The notes beneath the pieces were generated by a model, which did not search any database, was not told the DNA's origin, and saw only the letters and a list, made by a program, of their open reading frames with translations. Positions 41,020 through 51,113 of a stretch of DNA of 62,215 nt are shown one piece after another; the stretch's first letter is position 1; each line of letters begins with the position of its first letter. The position numbers were made by a program, and so were the translations under genes. Origin of the DNA: Bacillota bacterium (lineage in GTDB: Bacteria > Bacillota > Sulfobacillia > UBA3575 > DUQP01). The stretch is from the NCBI GenBank assembly GCA_012837735.1, contig DUQP01000028.1, positions 1 through 62,215 of the forward strand. The letters run 5' to 3'.

Positions 41020-42432
41020 CTAATCCCGCCCTTCATCTGGCCGAAGGGGAGTCAGGTCGTTTTCCGCCACAAATCGCTCCACCAGGTCAGGAACGCTGTC
41101 TCGCAACTCCACATACCCATTGCACAAATCCTCATTCGTGCTGTCACACCGCACATCAGTAGGAAACAATAACAAATAAACATGTTCCCCTTGCCGGGCA
41201 ATCGGCACGCCACCGCCAAACAAACCATAAAACTGCCAGAGTTCAGCGAACCGCCCTTCATCCACCCTCAGGATACTGAACAGCCAGCCAAACCCCGGGT
41301 CCTCCTCCCGGTACAGTTCGTGGTTGGCCTTGTCAAATACCTCGATGAATGTTTCCCCATCCAATTCCGCCACCGGTGTCGTGATATACCTGCCCCGCCA
41401 AAGCTCTGGAAACATGAGCGTTTCGCCCATGGCCAGGTTCGTATATTTCAGGTCATCCTGTTTGGCCCCCGGCACTAAGGCCACCGCCAGAGCAATGATT
41501 AAAACAGCAGCGAGAACGATCGATATGGTCCCCGCCTTTTTGTAGACGAGCGCGTTCTTGACCCTGTTCTTGATATTCCCGGCGGAAAAAGCCAGCAAAG
41601 GGTTGATTTTGTTTTGCCCCATATCGACCATAGCCAGCAGCACTTCGCCATACCGCCGGCGCTCCGGCGCGGAATATTTGGCCAGCACCCCTTCATCACA
41701 GGCCAGTTCGCAATCCCGTCGCATGATGGCAAATGCCAGCCATAGGATGGGATTGAACCAATGAATCGCCTGCAGGAACAGGGTTAGCAACCTGACCAGC
41801 GGATCAAGCCTTGTGATATGTGTCAGTTCGTGGTCAAAAACCATCTGCAAAGTGACCTGATCGGCATACTTGACTATCTCCTCCGGCACTACCACCGCCG
41901 GGCGCAAAAATCCAAAGACAAACGGAGTACCGCCCGTGGTGATGAACAATGGCGTCCGTTTTGTGAATGGTTTGCCCTGTTTGGCAGCGCTGAACAGGCT
42001 TTGCAAGTGTGAGGAAGGAGCGTGCCTTGTCACTTTTTGCTGGGTGGCATAATAAGAAGCGGCCAAGGTGAGCACAAAGAGAATGATTCCCAGCACCCAA
42101 ACATTGGCCAGGATGCTAAGCGGATCAATAGGCGCTGAAACCGCGCTACCGGCAACGGCCACAGCTGCATTGCCTGGCGCAGGGGCCACTATTTGGGGCA
42201 CGAAAACTTCTGCCGGTACTGCCCGCTCCAGTTTGGGCAGATAGTTGAACAGGCTCAGTGAGCTGGCAAATGACGTTGGTAGCAGTAGTTTTATGAACAA
42301 AGGCGTCCAAATTAAATAATGAAATGTGGCCGTCAACCTTTGTCCAAGCACCTTTTTCACAATCAGAATGAACACCGCAATGATGCTGGCATAAAGGGAC
42401 ACCTGCAGGGTGCCAACAAAGGCTTCAGCCAT
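41020..42432 (-). CDS. BlaR1/MecR1-type membrane metallopeptidase (M56)
   Basis: A 470-residue protein with N-terminal membrane helices, a zinc peptidase motif HELTHI near residue 200 with a downstream glutamate-containing segment (CELACDE), a further membrane helix near 310 and an extracellular C-terminal domain of about 150 residues. In BlaR1 that domain is a penicillin sensor; here it is shorter and shows no SxxK/KTG penicillin-binding motifs, so the signal is likely not a beta-lactam. It starts 8 bases inside the blaI-like gene (RBS GAGGAAAGGGG). Confidence 0.87.
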   Translation of the reverse strand: MAEAFVGTLQVSLYASIIAVFILIVKKVLGQRLTATFHYLIWTPLFIKLLLPTSFASSLSLFNYLPKLERAVPAEVFVPQIVAPAPGNAAVAVAGSAVSAPIDPLSILANVWVLGIILFVLTLAASYYATQQKVTRHAPSSHLQSLFSAAKQGKPFTKRTPLFITTGGTPFVFGFLRPAVVVPEEIVKYADQVTLQMVFDHELTHITRLDPLVRLLTLFLQAIHWFNPILWLAFAIMRRDCELACDEGVLAKYSAPERRRYGEVLLAMVDMGQNKINPLLAFSAGNIKNRVKNALVYKKAGTISIVLAAVLIIALAVALVPGAKQDDLKYTNLAMGETLMFPELWRGRYITTPVAELDGETFIEVFDKANHELYREEDPGFGWLFSILRVDEGRFAELWQFYGLFGGGVPIARQGEHVYLLLFPTDVRCDSTNEDLCNGYVELRDSVPDLVERFVAENDLTPLRPDEGRD

Positions 42433-42799
42433 TTTCTTTTCCCCTTTCCTCAATCAAAGCCTTCAATTCCGCCAACTCCTCATCACTGATCGCTTCCTGC
42501 TCAATCAGGCGCGCGAACATCAGCTTCAAAGAACCATTATAAAGTTTCTGGGCCAATGAAGTCGTTTCCGCCAACTGCACTTGTTCTTTCCGTATGAGAG
42601 GGCTACAGACGAAGTTTGGTTCTGTGCGTTGAACAATCCCCTTTTTGACCAACTTGGTGATCACGGTGTATGTGGTGTTTTTGGACCAACCCGTACTTTC
42701 GGCCAACAGAGCAGCTATTTCACTGGCCGTGATTGGCGCCCGTTCCCACAGCACATCCATTACTTTTAGTTCGCTTTCCTGGATTTTGGGTACTCGCAA
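42425..42799 (-). CDS. BlaI/MecI-family repressor
   Basis: A 124-residue winged-helix repressor: PKIQESELKVMDVLWE and the recognition helix region TGWSKNTTYTVITKLVKKG, then a dimerisation helix pair. BlaI-type proteins are cleaved after signalling by the M56 receptor, here encoded next. Start is likely TTG 42799 (AAGGGG 8 bases upstream); a GTG at 42808 is too close to the Shine-Dalgarno sequence. Two operator-like repeats sit directly upstream, implying autoregulation of the three-gene cassette. Confidence 0.88.
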   Translation of the reverse strand: MRVPKIQESELKVMDVLWERAPITASEIAALLAESTGWSKNTTYTVITKLVKKGIVQRTEPNFVCSPLIRKEQVQLAETTSLAQKLYNGSLKLMFARLIEQEAISDEELAELKALIEERGKENG

Positions 42800-42813
42800 A
42801 CAAAACACCCCTT

Positions 42814-42850
42814 ACTATCGTAATAGTCTAGTTCATACTACTACGATAGT
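42814..42850 (-). promoter_or_regulatory. Two BlaI-type operators
   Basis: ACTATCGTAATAGT (42814-42827) and ACTACTACGATAGT (42837-42850) are the same imperfect palindrome in opposite orientation, with centres 23 bases apart, close to two helical turns. They resemble the TACTA-type half sites of BlaI/MecI and lie immediately before the repressor gene. Confidence 0.75.
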
Positions 42851-42888
42851 AAAAGGGTGTCAAGAACTGGTTAGCAAAAAGACGGCAT

Positions 42889-45144
42889 TTATTTCCCGGG
42901 CAACCCTATTTCACTGCGGAACGCATGGTAAGGGTCAAAGCCTCGCAAACGTAAAGCGTTCAACACTACTGATACGGAGCTGAAAGCCATCGCCGCCCCA
43001 GCCAGGATCGGTGACAGAAAGCCCATCGCCGCCACCAGGATGGCAATCGTGTTATAAGCCAGGGCCCAGAACAGGTTCTGCTTGATGTTGCGCAGGGTGG
43101 CCCGGCTGAGCGCAATGGCAGCCACAATCCCGCGCAAGTCATCCCGCAACAGGGCGATATCAGCCGTTTCCAACGCCACATCTGTACCGGTGCCGACCGC
43201 CAGCCCTAGATCAGCAGTGGCTAATGCGGGAGCATCGTTGATCCCATCCCCGACCATCCCCACAATGCGGCCGGAGGCGCGCAACTCCGCCACACGGTTA
43301 GCTTTGTCGGAAGGCAACAACCCGGCGTAAACATTGTCAATGGTAATCCCCACTTGCCGAGCGATCGCTTCCGCTGTGGGACGGTTGTCTCCCGTCATCA
43401 TCACCGGGGTGACGCCCATGGCCTGCAAAGCCCCGATGGCTGTGCGGGAATGTTCCCGCACCGTATCGGCCAGGGACACCATCCCCGCCAATTGGTCACC
43501 CCGCGCTACCAATACGGTCGTCTTACCTTCCGCCTCCAGGCAGATCATTGCTTGCTGGACGGAAGAAACATCAAATCCCGCCTCGGTCATTAAGCGCCGG
43601 TTGCCCACCAGCACCCTTTCCCCCGCCACATTCACCCGCAGGCCCTGACCCGGGACAGCTTGAAAATCCTCTGCCGGCTGAAGTGGAATTCCCTGTGCCT
43701 GGGCATGGACGCGGATTGCCCGTCCCAGCGGATGCTCTGAGTTCTGCTCTGCAGCAGCAGCCAGGCCCAAGACGTCCTCTTTCGTCCATCCGGCCAGTGG
43801 CACCACATCCGTCACGCTTGGTTGACCGCGGGTGATGGTACCTGTCTTGTCTAGCACGATCGTGTTTACCAGGTGGGCCTTTTCTAAAATCTCACCACCG
43901 CGGATCAAAATGCCGTGTTCCGCACCCAAGCCAGTTCCCACCATAATCGAAGTCGGAGTGGCCAAGCCCAGCGCACAAGGGCAGGCAATGACCAGGACAG
44001 CGGTGGCAGTCAACAAGGCTTTCGTCAGATCGCCTGGTGCCGCCCACAGGTACCAAACCAGGAAAGTGACAATGGCGATCGCCATCACGCCCGGGACAAA
44101 ATAACCGGCAATCACATCCGCCATCCGTTGAATGGGGGCTTTGCGACCCTGCGCCTCTTGCACAATCCGAATAATTTCCGCCAGGGCGGTCTCGTCGCCC
44201 ACTTTCGTGGCCCGGAAACTAAACGCGCCGTATTCATTAATGGTGCCCCCGAACACCTCGTCCCCTGGCTGCTTATCCACCGGCAGGCTCTCGCCGGTCA
44301 ACATAGATTCATTGATGCTGGAGTGCCCCTCTTGGATCACCCCGTCCACCGGAATTTTCTCACCTGGCTGCACAAGAACCAGATCCCCAACTAACACGTC
44401 TGGCAGCGGAACCTCCAACTCCTGATCATTGCGGATGACACGGGCCCGCTGCGGCCGGAGATCGATCAGGCGCTCAATTGCGGCGGACGTGCGTCCCATA
44501 GCCACCGACTCCAGATATTTGCCCAGCAAGATCAAAGTGATCAAGACAGCCGCAGCCTCGAAATAGACGTCACCACGCAAGAAGAACGTATTGCCGACAG
44601 AATAAAAATAGGCGGCGCTGGTGCCAAGGGCTACCAGCACGTCCATATTGGCATAACCGTTACGCAAGGCATGAAATGAACCGCGGTAAAATTGCCAACC
44701 GGCGATGAACTGGACGGGAGTGGCCAGGACAAACTGGAAAAGCGCACTGTGGAAGAAGGCCGGGACAGGAATGCCCAACCAATGTGCCCCCATCACCCCC
44801 ATTAAGGGGGCAGAAAGGGCAGCAGCAAATACCAGTTTGGCCTTTTGCGCCCGGCTTCCCCGCTCCTGCTCTGCAGCCAGCCCGGCCAGTTCAGTTGTTT
44901 CCGGCAGGCGCGCCTGGTAACCAAGCCCGTTCACCGCCTCCAGCAACTGTTGGGCCGATATGGCCGCCGCATCATACTCCACAGTCGCCTCTTTTCCAGG
45001 CAGATTCACGCTGGCTGCCGTCACGCCGGGCAAACCGGCGAGTTTCTTTTCCACCCGCACGGCACAAGCGGCACAGGTCATGCCTTGTATTTCGAAACGA
45101 GTTTTTTCTTCTCTAATTGTCTGTTCTGCCGAAATATGGATCAC
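42889..45144 (-). CDS. copA: Copper-exporting P1B-type ATPase
   Basis: A 751-residue pump: one N-terminal heavy-metal domain with MTCAAC (about 22-27), eight predicted membrane helices, metal-binding CPC in ACPCALG, phosphorylation site DKTGT, the EHPLG histidine and [10 protein letters not shown] hinge. These specify Cu+ transport (CPC plus the late YN/MxxS region AYNT and MAFSSVSV). The GTG at 45144 is an imperfect start choice. It is alone, with neither CopZ nor a CsoR gene next to it. Confidence 0.94.
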   Translation of the reverse strand: MIHISAEQTIREEKTRFEIQGMTCAACAVRVEKKLAGLPGVTAASVNLPGKEATVEYDAAAISAQQLLEAVNGLGYQARLPETTELAGLAAEQERGSRAQKAKLVFAAALSAPLMGVMGAHWLGIPVPAFFHSALFQFVLATPVQFIAGWQFYRGSFHALRNGYANMDVLVALGTSAAYFYSVGNTFFLRGDVYFEAAAVLITLILLGKYLESVAMGRTSAAIERLIDLRPQRARVIRNDQELEVPLPDVLVGDLVLVQPGEKIPVDGVIQEGHSSINESMLTGESLPVDKQPGDEVFGGTINEYGAFSFRATKVGDETALAEIIRIVQEAQGRKAPIQRMADVIAGYFVPGVMAIAIVTFLVWYLWAAPGDLTKALLTATAVLVIACPCALGLATPTSIMVGTGLGAEHGILIRGGEILEKAHLVNTIVLDKTGTITRGQPSVTDVVPLAGWTKEDVLGLAAAAEQNSEHPLGRAIRVHAQAQGIPLQPAEDFQAVPGQGLRVNVAGERVLVGNRRLMTEAGFDVSSVQQAMICLEAEGKTTVLVARGDQLAGMVSLADTVREHSRTAIGALQAMGVTPVMMTGDNRPTAEAIARQVGITIDNVYAGLLPSDKANRVAELRASGRIVGMVGDGINDAPALATADLGLAVGTGTDVALETADIALLRDDLRGIVAAIALSRATLRNIKQNLFWALAYNTIAILVAAMGFLSPILAGAAMAFSSVSVVLNALRLRGFDPYHAFRSEIGLPGK

Positions 45145-45283
45145 CCCTCGGCGCGTTATCCACAGAGTTATCCAAGCCTGTTGATAAACCGAACGCCTGT
45201 TTGTCCTAACTCAAACTATATATGTATGTTGCTCAGGTCCCAAAAATGACTGAATCCGCCCGTTAGTTATTGCCTATTGTATT

Positions 45284-45314
45284 AAAAAGCCCTGGGTCCG
45301 CCCAGGGCTTTTTT
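45284..45314. terminator. Bidirectional terminator closing the hyp operon
   Basis: AAAAAGCCCTGGG, a 4-base loop and the exact complement ending in T6. It lies 5 bases after the hypE stop on the minus strand. Confidence 0.93.
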
Positions 45315-45318
45315 GAAT

Positions 45319-46326
45319 CTAGCAAATCCGCGGCAACTGTTCTCCCACCAACAGATCCAGGAACTTCGTCCCACCAAGCCCCGTGCGCAAAAAAGCATTC
45401 CCGGCCCCAGTGGTGACTTGTCCAATAATGGCTGCTCCTGCCCCCAGCGGGTGGGCCTGCAAGACTGCCAGCACATCCCGGGCAACTTCGCCATCCACCA
45501 CCATCACTACCCGGCCCTCATTCGCCAAGTAAAGGGGGTCCAAACCCAATAGCTCGCAGGCGGCCGCCACCGCCGGGCGCACCGGCAAGTCATCTTCCAC
45601 CAGGAAGATGTCTGTTCCGGACGACACCGCCATTTCCTTCACTACTGTCGCCACCCCGCCGCGGGTGGCATCCCGCATGTAGCGGATACCGGGAAAGCGT
45701 TCCGGCAGGCCCTGCAAGAGAGTATTCAGCGGCGCACAGTCGCTGAGCACCGGGGTTTCGAACTTGAGACCCTCCCGCTGCGAAAGCACCGCTATTCCGT
45801 GTTCGCCGATCGGACCATTCACAATCACAACATCACCTGGCTGCACATTTTCAGCACTTAAATCGACCCCTGCCGGCACGATCCCGACCCCAGCGGTGGT
45901 GATGAAGATGCCATCGGCTCCTCCGCGTTCCACCACCTTAGTATCACCCGTTACCACCTTCACACCCGCCTGTTCGGCCGCCTCTGCCAAAGAGTCAACT
46001 ATCTCGGTCAACTCTGTGATGGGGAATCCTTCCTCGATGATATAAGCAGTGGACAGATAAAGCGGCGTCGCTCCCATTACGGCCAGATCGTTCACACTGC
46101 CGTAGACGGCCAGCTTGCCGATGTCTCCCCCCGGGAAACGGTAAGGATCCACCACGAACCCATCGGTGGTAAATGCCAACCGGTCACCGGTCGGCAGCGG
46201 TAGCAAAGCGGAGTCATTTAGACGCGCCAGTTCCTGGTCGGGCAGCCGCCGCAAGAACACCTCCCTGATCAAACGGGCGGTCAACAACCCGCCGGCACCG
46301 TGTCCCAGTTTAATCAACTCTGTCAT
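45319..46326 (-). CDS. hypE: Hydrogenase maturation protein HypE
   Basis: A 335-residue PurM-like enzyme that dehydrates the carbamoyl group on its C-terminal cysteine to cyanide for the NiFe active-site iron. It has the N-terminal GHGAGG motif and ends in PRIC, the required cysteine tail. ATG 46326 overlaps the hypD stop as ATGA. It is the last gene of hypABFCDE, just before a strong terminator. Confidence 0.96.
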   Translation of the reverse strand: MTELIKLGHGAGGLLTARLIREVFLRRLPDQELARLNDSALLPLPTGDRLAFTTDGFVVDPYRFPGGDIGKLAVYGSVNDLAVMGATPLYLSTAYIIEEGFPITELTEIVDSLAEAAEQAGVKVVTGDTKVVERGGADGIFITTAGVGIVPAGVDLSAENVQPGDVVIVNGPIGEHGIAVLSQREGLKFETPVLSDCAPLNTLLQGLPERFPGIRYMRDATRGGVATVVKEMAVSSGTDIFLVEDDLPVRPAVAAACELLGLDPLYLANEGRVVMVVDGEVARDVLAVLQAHPLGAGAAIIGQVTTGAGNAFLRTGLGGTKFLDLLVGEQLPRIC

Positions 46327-47459
46327 CCGTTCCGCCCCCCTTGCCCCCGTTCGAACCGGAAATAGGCAGCGCAAGCCCCTTCGCTGGAGACCATACAGGG
46401 TCCGACAGGATCCTCAGGTTGGCAACGGCTGGCAAATAAAGGACAATCCAGTGGCTTGATTTTACCTTTCAGGACATCCCCACAACGACAAGCCGCCAGC
46501 AGTTTTTTCCGTTCCCTGTCCTCTGCTGTCACCGGTACTGAATCCAAAAGACGCCTGGCATCAAATCGCTCATATTCCTGGCGCAAGAACAGACCGCTGT
46601 CCGCAATGAAACCAAGACCACGCCATTCGCTGTCATCCGCTACAAAGAACCGCTCGATCATTTCCCGGGCATCCCGATTGCCCTCTTCCCGTACCACCCG
46701 GCCGTAGGCATTCACCACCGCTGGCTGGCCAGTATGCCACATTGTAACCAGTTCCAGGATCGCAGCCAGAATGTCCACCGGCTCAAACCCGGCCACCACC
46801 GCCGGGAAATGAAAACGCTTCGCCAGGAACTCGAACCCCTGGCGTCCCAATACCACCGCCACGTGTCCAGGACAGATAAAGCCATCCAATGTCACGCCCG
46901 GATCTTGCAGCAAAGCCCCCATAGCGGGCTCAATCCGTTTGTGGGCACTATAGATGCAGAAATTGTCCAGACCGGCCTCCTCTGCCGCCGCCACCGACAT
47001 GGCAACTGTCGGAGCGGTGGTCTCAAACCCCACCCCGAGGAACACAACATTCCGCTGCCGGTCTGTTTTAGCCAGTTCCACTGCCGTTGCCGGCGAAGAC
47101 ACAACCTGCACTTTGGCCCCCGCCGCCCGCGCCTCTTCCAAACTGCGCCTGCTCCCCGGCACGCGCATCATATCGCCAAATGTGGTCACGGTCGTGTTGG
47201 GCAGGTCAGCGCAAGCGATCATCCGGTCGATATCCTCGGCCGCCGTCACACACACCGGACACCCCGGCCCACTGATCAAATCTACCTTTCCGGCCAGCGC
47301 GGAACGAATGCCGGTGCGGGAAATGGCCATCGTGTGCGTACCACACACTTCCATTAATCGCAAAGTACGGCCCGCCGGCACCAACTCCCGAATCTTGGCC
47401 ACCAATCTTTCCGCCAGTTTGCGATCGCGAAATCCGTCAGCTATTGGCTGCTTCACCAT
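46323..47459 (-). CDS. hypD: Hydrogenase maturation protein HypD
   Basis: A 378-residue iron-sulfur scaffold that, with HypC, assembles the Fe(CN)2CO centre. Motifs are MEVCGTHT, SGPGCPVC, the GFETTAP segment and late cysteines binding the 4Fe-4S cluster (CRCGDVLKG, CPLFASRC). ATG 47459 has GGAGG 4 bases upstream and overlaps the end of hypC by 23 bases. Upstream in-frame sequence is hypC coding. Confidence 0.96.
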   Translation of the reverse strand: MVKQPIADGFRDRKLAERLVAKIRELVPAGRTLRLMEVCGTHTMAISRTGIRSALAGKVDLISGPGCPVCVTAAEDIDRMIACADLPNTTVTTFGDMMRVPGSRRSLEEARAAGAKVQVVSSPATAVELAKTDRQRNVVFLGVGFETTAPTVAMSVAAAEEAGLDNFCIYSAHKRIEPAMGALLQDPGVTLDGFICPGHVAVVLGRQGFEFLAKRFHFPAVVAGFEPVDILAAILELVTMWHTGQPAVVNAYGRVVREEGNRDAREMIERFFVADDSEWRGLGFIADSGLFLRQEYERFDARRLLDSVPVTAEDRERKKLLAACRCGDVLKGKIKPLDCPLFASRCQPEDPVGPCMVSSEGACAAYFRFERGQGGRNG

Positions 47460-47664
47460 AGGCCTCCTCCAAAAGCCGCAGGGTTTCCTCCGCCTGTTCG
47501 GGATCGATTTTCTCCAGCGCAAACCCGGCGTGCAATAATACATAATCACCTGGCTTAAGGTTTGGAACCAGGCCCGTTTTCACCTGCCACACGTTGCCGC
47601 CCATTTCAACTTCAGCCTGATCTCCGTCCACCTTGCGCACTAAAGCCGGCATCGCCAGACACAT
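47437..47664 (-). CDS. hypC: Hydrogenase maturation chaperone HypC
   Basis: A 75-residue OB-fold protein starting MCLAMPA; the cysteine after the initiator methionine binds the iron intermediate and the large-subunit precursor. GGGAGGAG precedes the ATG. It sits between hypF and hypD and overlaps hypD. Confidence 0.95.
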   Translation of the reverse strand: MCLAMPALVRKVDGDQAEVEMGGNVWQVKTGLVPNLKPGDYVLLHAGFALEKIDPEQAEETLRLLEEAYGEAANS

Positions 47665-47678
47665 ATGTTATCTCCTCC

Positions 47679-50003
47679 CTAATGGCCCGCCGCCAGTCTA
47701 GCCCGGGCCACCAACGCTTGTCCCAGTGCCAAACCGCCGTCGTTGGGCGGAACCTCTCTATGATAATAGACCTGCCAACCGCGCGCGCGCAAGTCCCGCC
47801 TGACCAGCGTCAGCAATAACGGGTTTTGGAATGTGCCGCCGGACAACGCTATGCCCTGTGCTCCCGCACATTGCCCCACCTGGTGCGCTGCTTGCGCCAA
47901 GGCGGCCGCCAAAGACCGGTGAAACTCGGCTGCCAGCAACCCGACATCGCGTCCCTGTTGTTTGTCTGCCATCAGCCCCGCTATCAAGGGATGGGGATCA
48001 AAGATGCCGTCCCGCACCGGCACACTATAGCGAGGCGTACCATCCAAACGTTCTATGGCATCCTCGGCCAACTCCGTCAATTCCACCGGAGCCCGGCCTT
48101 CATATGTGTTTTCCTCACACACCCCTAACAGGGCGCTCACCGCATCGAACAAACGCCCGCAACTGGCGGTGAGCGGGCAGCGCCCGCCTTTGACCAGTCC
48201 ACTTATTAAAGCAACTGGCCTGGTCGGGAAAAGGGCCTCGGCAATCGACAGACCCTGATTCCCAAGAACTTTGTATAAATAAGAAACGGCCATCCGCCAC
48301 GGGTGGCGGGCAGCGGCATCACCGCCGGGCATGGGCAGATAATCCAGGTGTAGGCAACGCTGATAGTTTCGATATCCACCCAAAAGGATTTCCATCCCCC
48401 AGATATGCCCATCGGGACCGTAACCGGTGCCATCGCAAATCACTCCCACATACGTCCCTTCCGGGGCCTGGTTCTCCGCCAGGCAGGCCGCCAAATGGGC
48501 ATGGTGATGCTGTACTGGCACCAGCTTGACATCCGGCCAGGTTTGTACCAGTTTTGTCAAGCGATACTCCGGGTGCAGGTCGTGCGCCACCACCCGCGGC
48601 TCCATGTCATACAGGCGCTTCATACCCTCCAGAGCCTCCAGGTAGTGGTCCACCGTCTCCCGATAGATCATCTCACCGATGTGTGGGCCGGGGAAAGCCC
48701 ATCGCCCCTTCAAAAGGCAAAACGCGTTCTTCATTTCCCCGCCTGTTCCCAGCACCTGAACCTCCTGTCCCAGTTCCGGCACAGGTAAAGGGCCGGGCAC
48801 ATAGCCGCGGGAACGCCGGTATGGGAGTGGCTCATTTTCGACCACGCGCAGCAGCGAATCATCACAGCGGTTCACAATCTCCCGGTCATGCCAGAGAAAG
48901 TAATCGGCGATCCCCACCAATTGCTTTAAAGCCTGTTCATTGCTGGCCGCCAGAGGCAGTTCACTGATGTTACCACTGGTCATCACCAGGGCTTCCAACT
49001 CCTCCCCCAGCAGCAGAAGATGCAATGGGGTATATGGCAGCATCACACCGAGCGTGGCCGTCCCGGGTGCCAATGAAGGCGCTAGATCCGCGCCCGCTTT
49101 CGGAAACCCCTCCCGCCGGCGCAGAATCACGATTGGCGCCTGCGGGGAAGTCAGCAACTCTTCTTCCTTGGCGTTCAAAAGGCAGTATCTTTTCACAACC
49201 GCCGTGTCGCGGCACATAATGGCAAACGGTTTAGCAGGACGCCTTTTGCGGGCCCGCAGGCGTTGTACGACACTCTCCCCAAACGGATTACAGGCCAGGT
49301 GAAAGCCGCCCAATCCTTTTACGGCCACGATCTGGCCAGCCTTAATTAGTCTCCGGAATTCAGCCAGCCAATCCTGGTTTGGGATCGCCTGTCCTTGTGC
49401 ATCAACCAACTGTACCCGCGGTCCACAGACTGGGCAAGCGTTCGGCTGGGCGTGAAACCGCCGATCCATCGGATCTTGATACTCCCCGGCACAATCCGGG
49501 CACATCGGAAATGGCCTCATAGAGGTGCGCGCCCTGTCATAAGGCACATCGGCGATGATCGTGTACCGCGGGCCACAGTTCGTGCAATTGGTAAAAGGAT
49601 ACCGATAATGGCGATCAACCGGATCGAAAATCTCCCGCCGGCAATCAGCACAGGTGGCCACATCGGGAGAAATCAGCACTTGCCGTTCACTATCCCGGCC
49701 ACTGGCCACGATCTCAAACCGGTGCTCTCCCTGTGTGGGCACCTCCTGCTGGCGCAAAGCGGTGATCCGGGATAACGGCGGCGGGGACTCCCGCAGCGCC
49801 CTGGCGAACTTTGCCAAGGCATCCGCCCGGCCCTCCACTTCAATCACCACGCCCTCGGCGGTATTCTTGACCCAACCGGCTAACCCCTGGGCGGTAGCCT
49901 GATGATATACAAAGGGCCGAAAACCGACACCCTGCACGATCCCCTCGATCTCTAAACGCCAGCGGCTGACCCCCGTCTGATCGCCACTCGCCTCTTTAGC
50001 CAC
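47679..50003 (-). CDS. hypF: Carbamoyltransferase HypF
   Basis: The 774-residue protein makes the carbamoyl adenylate that becomes the CN ligands. Domains in order: acylphosphatase-like (about 14-100, IVQGVGFRPF), two zinc-finger motifs (CADC...CTNCG and CPDC...CPVCG, about 115-190), YrdC-like (about 205-390, VAVKGLGGFHLAC), and Kae1/carbamoyltransferase (about 400-774, HHHAHLAA, GTGYG). GTG 50003 overlaps hypB by 52 bases. Length is normal. Confidence 0.96.
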   Translation of the reverse strand: MAKEASGDQTGVSRWRLEIEGIVQGVGFRPFVYHQATAQGLAGWVKNTAEGVVIEVEGRADALAKFARALRESPPPLSRITALRQQEVPTQGEHRFEIVASGRDSERQVLISPDVATCADCRREIFDPVDRHYRYPFTNCTNCGPRYTIIADVPYDRARTSMRPFPMCPDCAGEYQDPMDRRFHAQPNACPVCGPRVQLVDAQGQAIPNQDWLAEFRRLIKAGQIVAVKGLGGFHLACNPFGESVVQRLRARKRRPAKPFAIMCRDTAVVKRYCLLNAKEEELLTSPQAPIVILRRREGFPKAGADLAPSLAPGTATLGVMLPYTPLHLLLLGEELEALVMTSGNISELPLAASNEQALKQLVGIADYFLWHDREIVNRCDDSLLRVVENEPLPYRRSRGYVPGPLPVPELGQEVQVLGTGGEMKNAFCLLKGRWAFPGPHIGEMIYRETVDHYLEALEGMKRLYDMEPRVVAHDLHPEYRLTKLVQTWPDVKLVPVQHHHAHLAACLAENQAPEGTYVGVICDGTGYGPDGHIWGMEILLGGYRNYQRCLHLDYLPMPGGDAAARHPWRMAVSYLYKVLGNQGLSIAEALFPTRPVALISGLVKGGRCPLTASCGRLFDAVSALLGVCEENTYEGRAPVELTELAEDAIERLDGTPRYSVPVRDGIFDPHPLIAGLMADKQQGRDVGLLAAEFHRSLAAALAQAAHQVGQCAGAQGIALSGGTFQNPLLLTLVRRDLRARGWQVYYHREVPPNDGGLALGQALVARARLAAGH

Positions 50004-50623
50004 TCACACCACTCCCCGATGCCCTCACCCGTGCGCGCTGATACCCAGAATAGCTGCGCGCGCGGGTTCAAATCCTTTATGTCCTGCTCCAGCGCCGCCC
50101 GGTCAAAATCCGTGTGCTCAATCAAATCTACTTTGTTTACCACAATTGCCGTCGCTTGCCTGAACATGACCGGATATTTGAGCGGTTTATCATTCCCCTC
50201 CGTGACACTCAGGACAATCACCCTAGCATCTTCGCCTAAATCGAATTCCGCCGGGCAGACCAAATTGCCGACGTTTTCCACCACGATTAAATCGAGCTCT
50301 GACATAGGTAATTCCTGCACAGCGGCAGCCACCATGCTGGCATCAAGGTGACAGGCCCCTTCTGTATTAATCTGAACCGCTTCCGCCCCGCTGGAGGCGA
50401 TCCGTTCCGCATCCAGTGTGGACTGGATATCTCCTTCTATCACCCCGATTTTGACCTCTCCCTGGAGAGTGCGGGCTGTCTGCTCCAAAATAGTCGTTTT
50501 GCCGGAACCCGGGGAACTCATCATATTGATCACAGCCAAACCATGTTTGCCGAATAACTCCCGGTTGGCCACCGCCGCTTGTTCGTTGGACTGTAAGACT
50601 TTGCTCCTCAATACCACCCGCAT
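49952..50623 (-). CDS. hypB: Hydrogenase nickel-insertion GTPase HypB
   Basis: A 223-residue GTPase with P-loop SSPGSGKTT, the metal site EGDIQST region and NKVDLIEH. It lacks the N-terminal CxxCGC high-affinity nickel motif and the His-rich stretch found in some HypB proteins, so it probably relies on HypA for nickel. ATG 50623 is placed 7 bases after GGGGG; a GTG two codons earlier is possible. Confidence 0.95.
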   Translation of the reverse strand: MRVVLRSKVLQSNEQAAVANRELFGKHGLAVINMMSSPGSGKTTILEQTARTLQGEVKIGVIEGDIQSTLDAERIASSGAEAVQINTEGACHLDASMVAAAVQELPMSELDLIVVENVGNLVCPAEFDLGEDARVIVLSVTEGNDKPLKYPVMFRQATAIVVNKVDLIEHTDFDRAALEQDIKDLNPRAQLFWVSARTGEGIGEWCEWLKRRVAIRRGSAAGV

Positions 50624-50641
50624 CGTCACACCCCCGTGGAA

Positions 50642-50986
50642 TCATTCCCCTTCAATGTAGTCGATGTACAGTTCGCGGCCCTTGATTACCGTCACTCCGC
50701 CGCTATGACAGTCAGGGCAACGAAAGATTAATTCCACCACATGAAACTCGCGGCCACAATCCATACACCGAGCCACGATTTCCTCTTCCGCAATCTCGAG
50801 TTCAGCGCCTTCCAAAAGCGGGTTACCCTCTTTTTCGACCTCAAAACAAAATCGCAGGGCATGCGGGAGAGCGGCTGTCATCTGTCCGACCACCAATTTG
50901 ATTTTACTGATGCGTTCGATATCATTTTTCTGCGCCGCCTTTGCCACGCTATCCAGAACCCCCTGGATCAGGGCCAATTCATGCAC
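50642..50986 (-). CDS. hypA: Hydrogenase nickel chaperone HypA
   Basis: A 114-residue protein with N-terminal M(V)HELAL nickel-binding start and a zinc site CMDCG...CPDC. I chose the GTG at 50986 because the second residue must be His for nickel binding and GGAGGAGG lies 7 bases upstream; longer frames would bury that motif. First gene of hypABFCDE, about 130 bases after the hydrogenase protease gene. Confidence 0.94.
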   Translation of the reverse strand: MHELALIQGVLDSVAKAAQKNDIERISKIKLVVGQMTAALPHALRFCFEVEKEGNPLLEGAELEIAEEEIVARCMDCGREFHVVELIFRCPDCHSGGVTVIKGRELYIDYIEGE

Positions 50987-51050
50987 CCCCGCCACCTCCT
51001 CCGCAGCCTTCCTGACCTACCGCCCCTTACCAAAAAGGTAAAAAGGTATA

Positions 51051-51081
51051 CGTGCCCCGGCGGCTAAACCGCGCGGGGCAC
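51051..51081 (-). terminator. Hairpin between the hydrogenase protease and hypA
   Basis: Arms GTGCCCCG and CGGGGCAC (minus strand), followed at a small distance by CCTTTTT. It may attenuate read-through from the hdr-mvh operon into hyp genes; the U-tract is offset, so it is weak. Confidence 0.5.
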
Positions 51082-51113
51082 GTTCTTCCCAAATAACTTG
51101 TCCGCGCCAAATC

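Noticed and set aside
45157..45190. DnaA-box-like TTATCCACA followed by TTATCCAAG, suggesting an origin
   Set aside because: Only one exact box, no AT-rich unwinding element and no dnaA/dnaN neighbours.
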